A stretch of 64,000 nt of DNA from positions 1-64,000 of the forward strand of contig JAJEAA010000021.1 of the NCBI GenBank assembly GCA_022824365.1, in the 5' to 3' direction. Within the stretch, counting starts at the first letter, position 1, and the number at the start of each line of letters is the position of its first letter. Shown one piece after another: positions 9,513 to 18,292 of the stretch. The notes under the pieces are model-generated. The model had not been told where the DNA came from. It made no database searches and saw only the letters and a list, made by a program, of their open reading frames with translations. The position numbers were made by a program, and so were the translations under genes. Source of the stretch: Anaerolineae bacterium. Lineage in GTDB: Bacteria > Chloroflexota > Anaerolineae > Aggregatilineales > Phototrophicaceae.

Positions 9513-10676
9513 TCAGCCGCTGCTGTCGCTGCCGAATACAATCGTATCCGGGTAGAAGGCGGCCCAAGCGAACCAGAAATGCGGGAAAGCGTTGAGCGCG
9601 TCCAACTGCTTTCCAGCCAACTCTCCGCCGGTCGCGCTGCCGAATATATTCCAGACGCTGCCCGTTTCGTTGTCGACGATCTCGCCGTCTTCGACGCTGA
9701 AACTCAATGTCGTCCCGTCGATTGTCCGGTCAAATATCGCCCCCATCCCGGCGTCATAAGACTCGTCAATTCTCGCGGCGTCAAGCGCGCTATAAGCGCC
9801 CGGCTGCCAAATGACGACGATGTCCCGGTCGGCGAAGGTATCGTTCACGGCGAATTCTTCCGACAGCAGGGCAAAGGGATACGCGATACTGGCCTCATCC
9901 AGCGCCAAGCCCATGACCCGTTCGGTCGCGGCCAGACGCGGATCAGGACTGCCGTTAAACAGGAAAGGCCGCGCGCTGCGGTCGTAGCCGGCGTAGGGAT
10001 TACTGCCGTAAAACCGCCCTTGCGTCGAAAGGACCTCGCCTTCGGGATATTGCGTCTTGAATGCGCCATAGCCGACCAACTGCGACGGCACAATATCCAA
10101 CAAGGTTCCTGTATATTCGCCAACGATGCCCTCGCCGGTTAGCTGCTGCCAGAAGGACTGCGTCAAGTCATCCCACATGATCAAGTCGCTGTTGCGCAGC
10201 AGGCCGCTTACGCCGAAACGCAGCGTCACATCGCCGACTTGCCGATTGTAGACGATTGCGCTGTTGCAGAGCGGGCAGAAGGTGACCGCTATCGGCGTAT
10301 CGCCTATGATGTCGTTGGCGATTTCATGGCGAGTCAAGATGGCCAGCGGATAGGCGCGGGCTGCGCCGTCGACTTCCACAGCGATAACGGGCGATGCTGC
10401 TTGAAGCCAGAGGTCGGCGGTCTCCAAATCGTCAAATTGTGGATTGTCGATTGGCGGGATGCCATCACGGCCAACGCCGCCCGAGATGATCTCGTAGAAG
10501 ACGCCATCGACGCTCCGGCAAACATCAGTCAGATTCCAGACCGATTGCCAATTGCCCAGGACTCCGTCGTCATCGAAGGGCGCCGGAGGGTTGTCGCAAC
10601 TGAGTTGAGCCTGCGCCGTTGCCGGCATCAGAGTGAGCGCTATCAGCAGAAGCGCGAGTTTCAGTGTTCGAGTCAT
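9513..10676 (-). CDS. Secreted DUF3179 protein (copy 1)
   Basis: This protein has 387 aa and its start has AAAGGATG upstream. The signal peptide ends near TAQAQ. The body is a full DUF3179 domain: RDGIPPIDNP, RAYPLAILTRHEIAND, IGDTPIAVTFCPLCNSAIVY, FGVSGLLRNSDLIMWD, SFWQQLTGEGI, and a conserved HFWFAWAAFYPDT end. The CPLC motif is a possible redox or metal-binding pair. It is paralogous to the next gene and to 54187-55956. The biochemical role of DUF3179 is not established. It is predicted to be exported. Confidence 0.9.
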   Translation of the reverse strand: MTRTLKLALLLIALTLMPATAQAQLSCDNPPAPFDDDGVLGNWQSVWNLTDVCRSVDGVFYEIISGGVGRDGIPPIDNPQFDDLETADLWLQAASPVIAVEVDGAARAYPLAILTRHEIANDIIGDTPIAVTFCPLCNSAIVYNRQVGDVTLRFGVSGLLRNSDLIMWDDLTQSFWQQLTGEGIVGEYTGTLLDIVPSQLVGYGAFKTQYPEGEVLSTQGRFYGSNPYAGYDRSARPFLFNGSPDPRLAATERVMGLALDEASIAYPFALLSEEFAVNDTFADRDIVVIWQPGAYSALDAARIDESYDAGMGAIFDRTIDGTTLSFSVEDGEIVDNETGSVWNIFGSATGGELAGKQLDALNAFPHFWFAWAAFYPDTIVFGSDSSG

Positions 10677-10776
10677 TGTTCATCCTTTGTTTTTAATATG
10701 GTCTTGCCCAGGGCACTCGGTTGTTGAAGCTCCGGGTGAACCCTTTAATGCTCATGCAAGACGCTGGCGCCGCGGC

Positions 10777-11949
10777 CTACTCCAGCCCATAAACCAAAGT
10801 ATCGGGATGGAATGCGGCCCAAGCGAACCAGAAGTGAGGGAAGGCGTTTATCCAGCCCAACTCACGGCCCGCAAGCTCGCCGTCAATCGCTTCGCCATAA
10901 CCGTTCCAGGTGGAATTGGTCGCGTCATCGGTGAATGTTCCATCGCCGTTGGCGCTGAATTTGAGGACCATGCCGTCCAAGGTAGCTTCGTACATGCCGG
11001 CGGTTCCGATGTCGCGCGCGTTATCGATGACATAATCCCCGAGAGCGCTGGCCACGCCGCCCTGGAAAAAGACCGCGACCGGCCTCTCCGCCACCACATC
11101 GTTAAGCACGCCTGCCTTCCGCAGAATCTCAAATGGATAGGCGACCGGGACGCCATCAATCACAGCCGCCAATACATGCGCGACCGGCGGAGCCACCCGG
11201 GGATCCACCTCGCCGCGGAACAAGAAAGGCCTTCCGGGCCGGCTATCGTAATTGGAATAGGGGTTGACGCCGTACTGCCGATTGTGACCTGTCTCGCGGG
11301 ACATGACCAAGCCATCGGGATGCCGCTCGGCAAAGCTGCCGAAGCTGATGACTTGCGATGGCGCGATATCCAGGAATATGCCTGCGTGCGCGCCGGCCAA
11401 GCCTTCGCCCGTCAGTTGCTGCCACCAGGACTCCGTCTCGAAGTCGTACATGATGAGATCGCTGTTGCGCAGCAAGCCGCTCACGCCGAATTCGAGCACA
11501 TCATCGTTCACTCGGCGATCGAAAGTAACCGAGCTGTTGCAGAGCGGGCAGAATGTCACCGCGATAGGCGTATCGCCGATTACGTCATTGGCGATCTCGT
11601 GCCACATGAGAATGGCCAGGGGATAAGCGCGCGCCTCGTCATCAAGTTCCACAGCGATCACTGGTGATCGCTCGCTGAGCCAGTCCGCCGCCGCTGCAAC
11701 GGATTCCATCGCCGGGTCAGTCACAGACGGGATGCCATTCTTGACCGGATTGCCAACCAGGATCTCGTCGAAGTCCACGACGCTTTGGCAGAAGTCGGTG
11801 GTCCAATTCGCCGTCCTCAAGTTGCTGGGCGCGCAGTCGCTTCCGCCGGAGACTTGCGTGATCAACGACCCTATCAGCAGGGCGCCGACCGCCAGGCCGA
11901 CCAGTTTCCTGAACAGCGCTCGCTGGCTACGCGGCAAATCCTTGTACAT
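10777..11949 (-). CDS. Secreted or membrane-anchored DUF3179 protein (copy 2)
   Basis: This protein has 390 aa, with GAGAGGAC before the start. A hydrophobic N-terminal segment (LVGLAVGALLIGSLI, residues about 14-30) is a signal peptide or anchor. The DUF3179 domain follows, with KNGIPSVTDP, YPLAILMWHEIAND, CPLCNSSVTFDRR, SGLLRNSDLIMYD, WWQQLTGEG, NPYSNYDSRPGRPF and a terminal HFWFAWAAFHPDT. It lies about 100 bp upstream of copy 1 in the same orientation, so the pair probably forms a transcription unit that arose by duplication. Confidence 0.9.
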   Translation of the reverse strand: MYKDLPRSQRALFRKLVGLAVGALLIGSLITQVSGGSDCAPSNLRTANWTTDFCQSVVDFDEILVGNPVKNGIPSVTDPAMESVAAAADWLSERSPVIAVELDDEARAYPLAILMWHEIANDVIGDTPIAVTFCPLCNSSVTFDRRVNDDVLEFGVSGLLRNSDLIMYDFETESWWQQLTGEGLAGAHAGIFLDIAPSQVISFGSFAERHPDGLVMSRETGHNRQYGVNPYSNYDSRPGRPFLFRGEVDPRVAPPVAHVLAAVIDGVPVAYPFEILRKAGVLNDVVAERPVAVFFQGGVASALGDYVIDNARDIGTAGMYEATLDGMVLKFSANGDGTFTDDATNSTWNGYGEAIDGELAGRELGWINAFPHFWFAWAAFHPDTLVYGLE

Positions 11950-12295
11950 TCAGCATGTCCTCTCTTGGCAAGCTTCCAAGAGCAGGCTAACCGCAGCTCA
12001 TTACAATATCGTTACGCGAAAGCATCTGTTAAGATACCGTCCGCTTCTCAAACGTTACATCCTGCTCAGCCAGATTCTGTCAACTAGAAAGGCATGCTTT
12101 AGCAGAGCAATCTTAATGGTGGGATTCTGCGCCCGTCTGTATAATGATTCTTTACAATGCAAGTGGGTTGTCTCATCTTACTGTTCGCCAAGACTTGCCG
12201 GCCTCACAAATATTGGGAATGGCGGGCATCATCGCATTATCGATTAGCTGCGTCGCCGCGCGCCGCGCATCTGCGCCAGGGAACTCTCTGAGATA
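11950..12295. other. Divergent intergenic region, 346 bp
   Basis: This spacer separates the minus-strand DUF3179 gene from the plus-strand SGNH gene and is AT-richer than its flanks. The only recognisable plus-strand signal is TATAAT at 12140-12145, without a convincing -35. No ORF, repeat or RNA structure is supported. Confidence 0.4.
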
Positions 12296-13609
12296 ATGAA
12301 ACGCGTTAAGTACATATTGATTTCACTAGGCATCTTGATCGCGTTTGGTGGCATAGCCGTTGATTATCTATGGCCCGCTGCAAGTCCCGGAATAAATCTT
12401 CCGCAGTTGCTCGTGATAATCGCCGGCCTCGCAATTTCATTAACCGCAGTACGCGCGCGCCGCGTCGGCGGGGAAGAGATAAATCGGATTGCGATGCCGG
12501 CCAGCAAGCGCGCTGCAGTAGCAATTGCAATTTCTGCGCTAACTCTCTTGATATTGGAAATCGTTTTGATCTTGTCAGGCTGGTCTACTTACTTCCCGGT
12601 CGAAGTATCGTATGACGATGTAAAGCTGGTCGATTGGTGGAAGTGTGATGACTTGGGCTGCCGATATCACTACGAGACGGCAATGGAGGCTTGCGCCGCG
12701 AACCTGATCTCCGGCAGACACTGCAAAGTCAATCGTCAAGGATTCGCCGATTCGGATGACTTCGTTACCAGCGCTGATTTCGCCGAGCGAACGCGCATAA
12801 TGGTGCTGGGCGATTCATTCACTCAAGGTTTTTCTGCTGATATCGGAAACTCGTATGTTGAAGTCCTGGAAGCTTCGCTGCCCGAATCGGTCGTGTGGAA
12901 TCTCGGCATTGCCGCAACCGGGACCTCTCAGGCTTTGGCGACGTTTCGTGAATATGCGCCGCGGCTCAAACCGACGATCACAGTTCTTGGCTTTTTCAAT
13001 AACGACTTTCGGGACAATGTGGTGCCGCTGCATGCCGCCATGCTGCTTGAGGCCTACGATGGAACAGTTCATCGCGTAAGGGGCATTCGTTTTGTAGACA
13101 GTTGGGTAAACCGCTCGGATCTGCCAATTGAAACATTCTACGCCTATGCTGTCCACGGTTCTCGACCGCCCAGGAACGATCTGGAACGACTCATCGGCTT
13201 GACCCGCCTCGGTAGCTTGCTGCTGAGGCTCGACGATCAGTTGAGACGCGCCAATGACACGAGCTTGTTAAGCTACCAGAAAGAGCTTACGCGAGGGTAT
13301 CTGACTGACCTTCGAGACGCCGCTATGGCACAGGATGGCATATTTCTGGCTTTGCTGATACCAAGCCGAGAAGACGTTGACGTCTCGGGGGTGTTATATT
13401 CGAGCGCGATTCAACTGATGGAGGAGTTGGATATACCGTATATGCGTCTGGCGTCTACGCTCCACCCAGTCGAGGACTACGCGCCAGATGGTCATTGGAA
13501 CAACTCGGGCCACCAGAAAGCCGGCGCCATTCTCGCCGACTGCGTCAATGAATTTATCGCCAGCGCAGACATCTCCAACTGCGCTCATGTTACAATGCCG
13601 CGAAACTAG
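12296..13609 (+). CDS. Membrane-anchored SGNH-hydrolase-like protein (copy 1)
   Basis: This protein has 437 aa. Two or three hydrophobic N-terminal helices lie near residues 5-25, 35-50 and 70-95, followed by an extracytoplasmic SGNH/GDSL-type domain: block I GDSFTQGFSAD (Ser nucleophile), a central GFFNNDFRDN segment with the Asn position, and the C-terminal catalytic pair in DGHWNNSGH. A TFREYAP segment also lies between. SGNH proteins of this membrane-anchored form often act on acylated envelope polysaccharides, but no substrate can be assigned. It is about as long as the tandem paralog at 14113, with a nearly identical C-terminal stretch ending CAHVTMPRN. Confidence 0.85.
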   Translation: MKRVKYILISLGILIAFGGIAVDYLWPAASPGINLPQLLVIIAGLAISLTAVRARRVGGEEINRIAMPASKRAAVAIAISALTLLILEIVLILSGWSTYFPVEVSYDDVKLVDWWKCDDLGCRYHYETAMEACAANLISGRHCKVNRQGFADSDDFVTSADFAERTRIMVLGDSFTQGFSADIGNSYVEVLEASLPESVVWNLGIAATGTSQALATFREYAPRLKPTITVLGFFNNDFRDNVVPLHAAMLLEAYDGTVHRVRGIRFVDSWVNRSDLPIETFYAYAVHGSRPPRNDLERLIGLTRLGSLLLRLDDQLRRANDTSLLSYQKELTRGYLTDLRDAAMAQDGIFLALLIPSREDVDVSGVLYSSAIQLMEELDIPYMRLASTLHPVEDYAPDGHWNNSGHQKAGAILADCVNEFIASADISNCAHVTMPRN

Positions 13610-14112
13610 AGTTCAATCTGCTGACTCAGCGCGACAAGTCTCAGCCCGGTGACCAAAACACACAGCACTTACATCTGCTCCAATCGAGGGCGATCCCTTC
13701 GGGCAGTACCGCCTGCTGGGCAGCGTCAAGAATCGCTTCGGCGCAACCAGTGAAGCGGGCGTTTTTGAAATGCGCGGCAGCGGCTCGGCATAAGCCATCA
13801 CGCCTGCCAGCAGAATCACGCAGATGTTGCCCTTGACTTTCCGCAGCGCTTCCATGCCCCATGCCCCCGCTCGGGTAGGTGATAATGTCAGGATACCTCG
13901 TGCAGATTACAGGATGGTTATGGCTTTGTAATCGTCAAAATTCGGCCCCATTGCCCCGGACCCCTGGCAATCTCAGCGCCACATTATGATATAATTCATC
14001 CCAATATGAATCACTATCCGGCTTCTCGTAAGGAGCCGCGCTGGTCAACTGACTTGTCGAGAAGTCGACTGGCGCTCGCAAGTTGCTTGCAAGGCGAATA
14101 TCAGGAGTTGTG
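13610..14112. other. Spacer of 503 bp containing a radA remnant
   Basis: The first 40 bp after the SGNH stop match the sequence between the second SGNH gene and radA. A deleted radA fragment follows (13649-13794). The rest (about 13800-14112) shows no convincing gene; the 80-codon minus-strand frame across it is judged fortuitous. Confidence 0.6.
13649..13794 (+). pseudogene. radA: radA remnant with internal deletion
   Basis: Positions 13649-13684 match the first 12 codons of radA (GTG start, MTKTxSTYICSN). The match then jumps at 13685 to sequence corresponding to radA from 16179 (CGAGGGCGATCCCTTCGGGC onward) and continues to about 13784-13794. The missing middle is about 680 bp, not a multiple of three, so the frame is broken and the zinc finger, Walker A and most of the ATPase are gone. 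It follows SGNH copy 1 exactly as intact radA follows SGNH copy 2. Confidence 0.85.
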
Positions 14113-15423
14113 ATGAGGATCCCGAATGTGTTCGTCACTACAATATCCGTCGTCGGTCTGCTGATCGCCCTCGCGGGCCTCGGCGTGGATTACCTATTGC
14201 CTGACGCCAGCCCTGGTCTCAACATCCCGCAGTTGCTTGTTGTCGCCGGCGGCCTGGTCCTTGCCGTGCTGCCCAAGCTGCTGAATTCGTGGGCGGGATT
14301 CCCCCAAGGATCTGTAAAGGCAGCCGGTCTCGCCATTATCATCACAGTTCTTACTTGTCTTGTACTTGAGATTGTCTTGACGCTGGCCGGCTTGCCCACC
14401 TATTTCCCCAGCCAGCTGCCAAAGAAGGAGTACAAAGTCCTTTCTTACACGATTTGCGATGAGCGTGGCTGCCGGCTGAATTATGAGCGCATATTGGACC
14501 TATGCGCGAATGGCGATCTCACCGGGCGCAAATGCAAGGTGAACCGCCAGGGTTATGCCGATTCGGAGGACTTCCTGGTCAGCGCCGATTATGCGGAGCG
14601 CAAGCGGATTCTCACCCTTGGCGACTCTTTTGCGCAAGGCTTCTCAGCTGACCTTGGCAAGTCTTATGTTGAAACGCTGGAAGCCAATTTTCAGGAGGCG
14701 GTTGTGTGGAACGCCGGGCTAACTACGACGGGGACCAAGCAGGCTTTGGCCGCCTTTCGGGAACTGGCGCCAATCCTCCAGCCGCAACTGACTGTGCTTG
14801 GCTTCTACATGAATGATTTTGCCGACAATATCATCCGCGACCGCGACCGCTTACAACTGCAAGACAGCGGAGGCAATCTGATCTCCCGCCCCTATTTTCA
14901 GCATGACCGCTGGGGCAACTCGGTCGATCTGCCTGCCGAACTCGTCTACATCTATTCTCTGAATGGTTCCAATCCGCCGACCAGCGAACTGGAACGCCTG
15001 ACCGGCTTGACGCGCCTCGGTAGCCTGACGCTGCGCATTCTGGATGGGCTGGGCGAACGCTTGCAGGACAAGTCGCTGCAGCGCCCAGAAGAGGCAACGC
15101 GCCATTACCTGCGGGAATTGCGGGATGCCGCCGCTGATTTGGACAGCCAGCTACTTGTCATCCTCGTGCCGCGTTTCGAAGATCTGCGCGAGGTCAGCGA
15201 CGAGCACAAGCTGGCGATCGTCTTGCTGGAAGAGCTGGCTATCCCCTATATGCCGACGCTGCATCTGCTCGACTCGACTCTGGATTATGCGCTGCCGCCA
15301 GACATACATTGGAACAACTCTGGCCACCAGAAAGTCGGCGCCATTCTCGTCGACTGCGTCAATGAATTTGTCGCCAGCGCAGACATCTCCAATTGCGCTC
15401 ATGTTACAATGCCGCGAAACTAG
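14113..15423 (+). CDS. Membrane-anchored SGNH-hydrolase-like protein (copy 2)
   Basis: This protein has 436 aa from ATG 14113 (CAGGAG upstream), which also aligns with the start of copy 1. It has the same architecture: an N-terminal hydrophobic hairpin with the conserved VDYLLPDASPGLNIPQLL segment, a third helix near residue 85, then the SGNH domain with GDSFAQGFSAD, GFYMNDFADN and DIHWNNSGH. The two copies are similar throughout and most similar in the last 45 codons at the DNA level. It probably hydrolyses or transfers an ester group in the envelope; the substrate is unknown. It lies 39 bp upstream of radA. Confidence 0.85.
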   Translation: MRIPNVFVTTISVVGLLIALAGLGVDYLLPDASPGLNIPQLLVVAGGLVLAVLPKLLNSWAGFPQGSVKAAGLAIIITVLTCLVLEIVLTLAGLPTYFPSQLPKKEYKVLSYTICDERGCRLNYERILDLCANGDLTGRKCKVNRQGYADSEDFLVSADYAERKRILTLGDSFAQGFSADLGKSYVETLEANFQEAVVWNAGLTTTGTKQALAAFRELAPILQPQLTVLGFYMNDFADNIIRDRDRLQLQDSGGNLISRPYFQHDRWGNSVDLPAELVYIYSLNGSNPPTSELERLTGLTRLGSLTLRILDGLGERLQDKSLQRPEEATRHYLRELRDAAADLDSQLLVILVPRFEDLREVSDEHKLAIVLLEELAIPYMPTLHLLDSTLDYALPPDIHWNNSGHQKVGAILVDCVNEFVASADISNCAHVTMPRN

Positions 15424-15462
15424 AGCGTAATCTGCTGACTCAGCGCGACAGGTCTCAGTCCG

Positions 15463-16845
15463 GTGACCAAAACACGCAGCACCTACATTTGCTCCAATTG
15501 CGGCAAACGCAGCCCGCAGCCATTCAAATTGTGCCCGGGCTGCCGTCAATTTGGCACGATGCAAGAACACCGAGAAGAAGTTCGCCGCGCCAGCGCTCGC
15601 CGCAATGTTGGCGCCGTCGACCGCGTGACCAAACCTCTAACGCTAGCGGAAATCGACGCGGGGCAGGACGCCCGCATTCCCGTGGGGATCGCGGAGTTCA
15701 GCCGCGTCCTTGGAGGGGGCTTGGTGCCGGGCTCGTTGATATTGCTAGGCGGCGAACCCGGCATCGGCAAATCCACCCTGGTGCTGGAGCTTTCCGCGCA
15801 ACTCGCCGGGGCGAACGGCCGCGTCCTGTACGTCAGCGGCGAGGAAAGCGCTAGACAGATCAAACTGCGCGCCGACCGGCTCAAGTTGAACGCGCCCGAT
15901 CTCTATCTGCTGACCGAAACCGATCTCGACACCATCCTCGACCAAGCCGAGCGCCTTGATCCGCTGCTGGTCGTGATCGACTCGATCCAAACGACCAGGG
16001 ACCCGAAATTGGAGACGGCGCCCGGTTTGATCGCGCAAGTGCGGCACTGCGCGACCAAACTCCAAGAACTGGCAAAGTCAAGTGGCATCAGCATCCTGCT
16101 TATCGGCCACGTCACCAAAGACGGCAACATCGCCGGTCCGCGAATCCTGGAGCATATCGTTGATGCTGTGCTCACCCTCGAGGGCGATCCCTTCGGGCAG
16201 TATCGCCTGCTGCGCAGCGTCAAGAACCGCTTCGGCGCAACCAGCGAAGTGGGCGTTTTTGAAATGCGCGGCAGCGGCCTGGCTCAAGTGGAAAACCCGT
16301 CCGAAGCTTTCCTCGAAGAGCGCCTTGTCAACGCGGCCGGCTCCGCCATCGCCATCACCATGGAAGGCTCGCGCCCTCTGCTCATTGAATTGCAAGCCTT
16401 GACCAGCCCCTCCGCTTTTGGCAATCCAAGACGCACGCCCAACGGCGTCGATTTGAATCGGCTGCTGCTTATCAGCGCGGTCTTGAGCAAGCGCATCGGC
16501 TTGAAGCTCTGGGAGCAAGATATATTTGTCAATGTGATCGGCGGCTTGAAAATCTCCGAACCCGCTTCCGATCTCGCGATGGCGCTGGCGATCGCCTCAA
16601 GCTATTACGATCGTCCCTTGCCGGCCGACCTTGCCATCGTCGGCGAAGTCGGCTTGAGCGGCGAAATTCGGCGGGCGGGCCAATTGGCGGCGCGGCTCAA
16701 CGAAGCGCGGGAGATCGGCTTCAAGCGCGCGCTTGTGCCGCGGCTGGGGCGCCATACTGACGACTTGCCGGAGGGAATGCAACTTATCGAAGCGCGCAGT
16801 GTGGCTGAGGCTTTGCGGGCGGTGCTATCATCCGAGCGGGATTAA
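15463..16845 (+). CDS. radA: DNA repair protein RadA
   Basis: This protein has 460 aa with a GTG start, the usual length for RadA/Sms. The N-terminal C4 zinc finger has Cys10, 13, 24 and 27. The RecA-like ATPase has Walker A GEPGIGKST (97-105), Walker B LLVVIDSIQT, and the RadA-specific KNRFG motif (254-258). The C-terminal Lon-protease-like domain (PASDLAMALAIASSYYDRPL, VGEVGLSGEIR) is present without need for protease activity. It processes branched recombination intermediates in the cytoplasm. Its stop codon overlaps the stop of asnS on the other strand. Confidence 0.97.
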   Translation: MTKTRSTYICSNCGKRSPQPFKLCPGCRQFGTMQEHREEVRRASARRNVGAVDRVTKPLTLAEIDAGQDARIPVGIAEFSRVLGGGLVPGSLILLGGEPGIGKSTLVLELSAQLAGANGRVLYVSGEESARQIKLRADRLKLNAPDLYLLTETDLDTILDQAERLDPLLVVIDSIQTTRDPKLETAPGLIAQVRHCATKLQELAKSSGISILLIGHVTKDGNIAGPRILEHIVDAVLTLEGDPFGQYRLLRSVKNRFGATSEVGVFEMRGSGLAQVENPSEAFLEERLVNAAGSAIAITMEGSRPLLIELQALTSPSAFGNPRRTPNGVDLNRLLLISAVLSKRIGLKLWEQDIFVNVIGGLKISEPASDLAMALAIASSYYDRPLPADLAIVGEVGLSGEIRRAGQLAARLNEAREIGFKRALVPRLGRHTDDLPEGMQLIEARSVAEALRAVLSSERD

Positions 16846-18179
16846 GGATACTTCCGGTTGAGCAGGCGGGCGTAGGGAATCGTCTCGCGCACATGGCTCA
16901 AGCCGCAGATCCAGGCGACCGTGCGTTCGATGCCGATGCCGAAGCCGGCATGCGGGACCGTGCCGAACTTGCGCAGATCGAGATACCACTCGTAGGCTTC
17001 CCGCCCCAAACCCATCTCGTCGATGTTCGCCGCCAGCAAGTCCAGGTCGTGGATGCGCTCGCTGCCGCCGATGATCTCGCCATAGCCTTCCGGCGCCAGC
17101 AGATCGACGCTGCGGCAGACTTCGGGCCGGCCCGGGACCGGCGTCATATAAAAAGCTTTTACCGCCGTCGGATAGTGATAGACAAAGACCGGCTTGTCAA
17201 ACATCTCCGCCAGCGCCGTCTCATGCGGGCTGCCAAAGTCCTCGCCCCACTCGATCGCCAACTCGGCTTTCTGCTGCCCGTCATCAATTTCGGCATTTAG
17301 CGCTTTTAAGCGGGCGACCGCGTCATCGTAGCTGATGCGAGCGAAGGGTCCCCTGATCGCCTTGAGCTTTTCAAGATCGCGCCCGATTATTTCCAACTCT
17401 TGCTGATGCTTGGCCAGCACCTGCTCCACAACATTGCAGACCAAACCTTCTTCAATGTCCATTAACTCTTCCAGCGAGCAAAAAGCGATCTCCGGCTCAA
17501 GCATCCAGAACTCGATCAGATGACGCCGGGTCTTCGATTTCTCGGCGCGGAAGGTGGGACCAAAGCAGTAGACCTTGCCAAAAGCCATGATGTTCGCTTC
17601 GTTATAAAGCTGCCCGGTCTGCGCCAGGAACGCTGTTTCGCCGAAGTAATCGACGTCAAAAAGCGTGGTGGTTTCTTCACCGGCGGCCGGCGTGATTATC
17701 GGCGTATCAACCAGCAGAAAACCCTGATCATCCAGCCAGTCGCGCATCGCCTTGATGATCGTGGCGCGGATGCGCAATATCGCCCATTGCCGATTGCTGC
17801 GCACCCACAAGTGTCGATGGTTCATCAGAAACTCGGTGCCATGCTCCTTCGGACTGATGGGGTAATCATCCGCCTGCTGGACCAACTGCAAATGCTGAAT
17901 GCCTATCTCGAAGCCGCCGGGGATACCGGGGGCGCGCTCATCGGCCCGCACGACGCCGCTGATAATGACGGACGACTCCTGTGTCAATCCGCGCGCGATC
18001 TCGAAGTCCTCCGGCGGCATCTCCTTCTTGAAGGCGACGCATTGCGCTTGACCGCTGCCATCGCGCAGCAGGATAAACTGCAAGCGCCCCTTGCCCGTGC
18101 GATTGTAGACCCAGCCGCGCACGGTGACCTCTTCGCCCTCGTAAGCCGCAATGTCTTTGATCTGTATAACTTCGGCCAA
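16842..18179 (-). CDS. asnS: Asparaginyl-tRNA synthetase
   Basis: This protein has 445 aa from a TTG at 18179 (MAEVIQIKDIAAYEGEEV). TTG is chosen because GGGGAG precedes it and the extended -10 at 18220-18228 would place upstream starts before transcription begins. The N-terminal OB-fold anticodon-binding domain (VTVRGWVYNRTGKGRLQFI) is followed by the class II catalytic core, with motif 2 around CFGPTFRAEKSKTRRHLIEF and motif 3 GFGIGIERTVAWICGL. It charges tRNA-Asn with asparagine. Presence of AsnS argues for direct Asn-tRNA formation in this organism. Confidence 0.95.
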   Translation of the reverse strand: MAEVIQIKDIAAYEGEEVTVRGWVYNRTGKGRLQFILLRDGSGQAQCVAFKKEMPPEDFEIARGLTQESSVIISGVVRADERAPGIPGGFEIGIQHLQLVQQADDYPISPKEHGTEFLMNHRHLWVRSNRQWAILRIRATIIKAMRDWLDDQGFLLVDTPIITPAAGEETTTLFDVDYFGETAFLAQTGQLYNEANIMAFGKVYCFGPTFRAEKSKTRRHLIEFWMLEPEIAFCSLEELMDIEEGLVCNVVEQVLAKHQQELEIIGRDLEKLKAIRGPFARISYDDAVARLKALNAEIDDGQQKAELAIEWGEDFGSPHETALAEMFDKPVFVYHYPTAVKAFYMTPVPGRPEVCRSVDLLAPEGYGEIIGGSERIHDLDLLAANIDEMGLGREAYEWYLDLRKFGTVPHAGFGIGIERTVAWICGLSHVRETIPYARLLNRKYP

Positions 18180-18219
18180 AGCCCAACTCCCCGCAGAACT
18201 CGTCACTGTATGCGGCGGG

Positions 18220-18228
18220 ATTATAGCA
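18220..18228 (-). promoter_or_regulatory. Extended -10 promoter of asnS
   Basis: On the minus strand the sequence reads TATGCTATAAT, a perfect TATAAT with a TGn extension. It lies about 40 nt upstream of the TTG start. No good -35 is seen, as is usual for extended -10 promoters. Confidence 0.6.
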
Positions 18229-18292
18229 TATTCCTGCTGACGCCTGCGTTCGAGTCTGCAATAGTCCGGGCGAACAGGCGCTTTGTCCGCGA

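Noticed and set aside
13613-13855. An 80-codon minus-strand ORF with a signal-peptide-like start
   Set aside because: It overlaps the radA remnant and duplicated sequence, and most of its codons are the reverse strand of the former gene; no support for translation.
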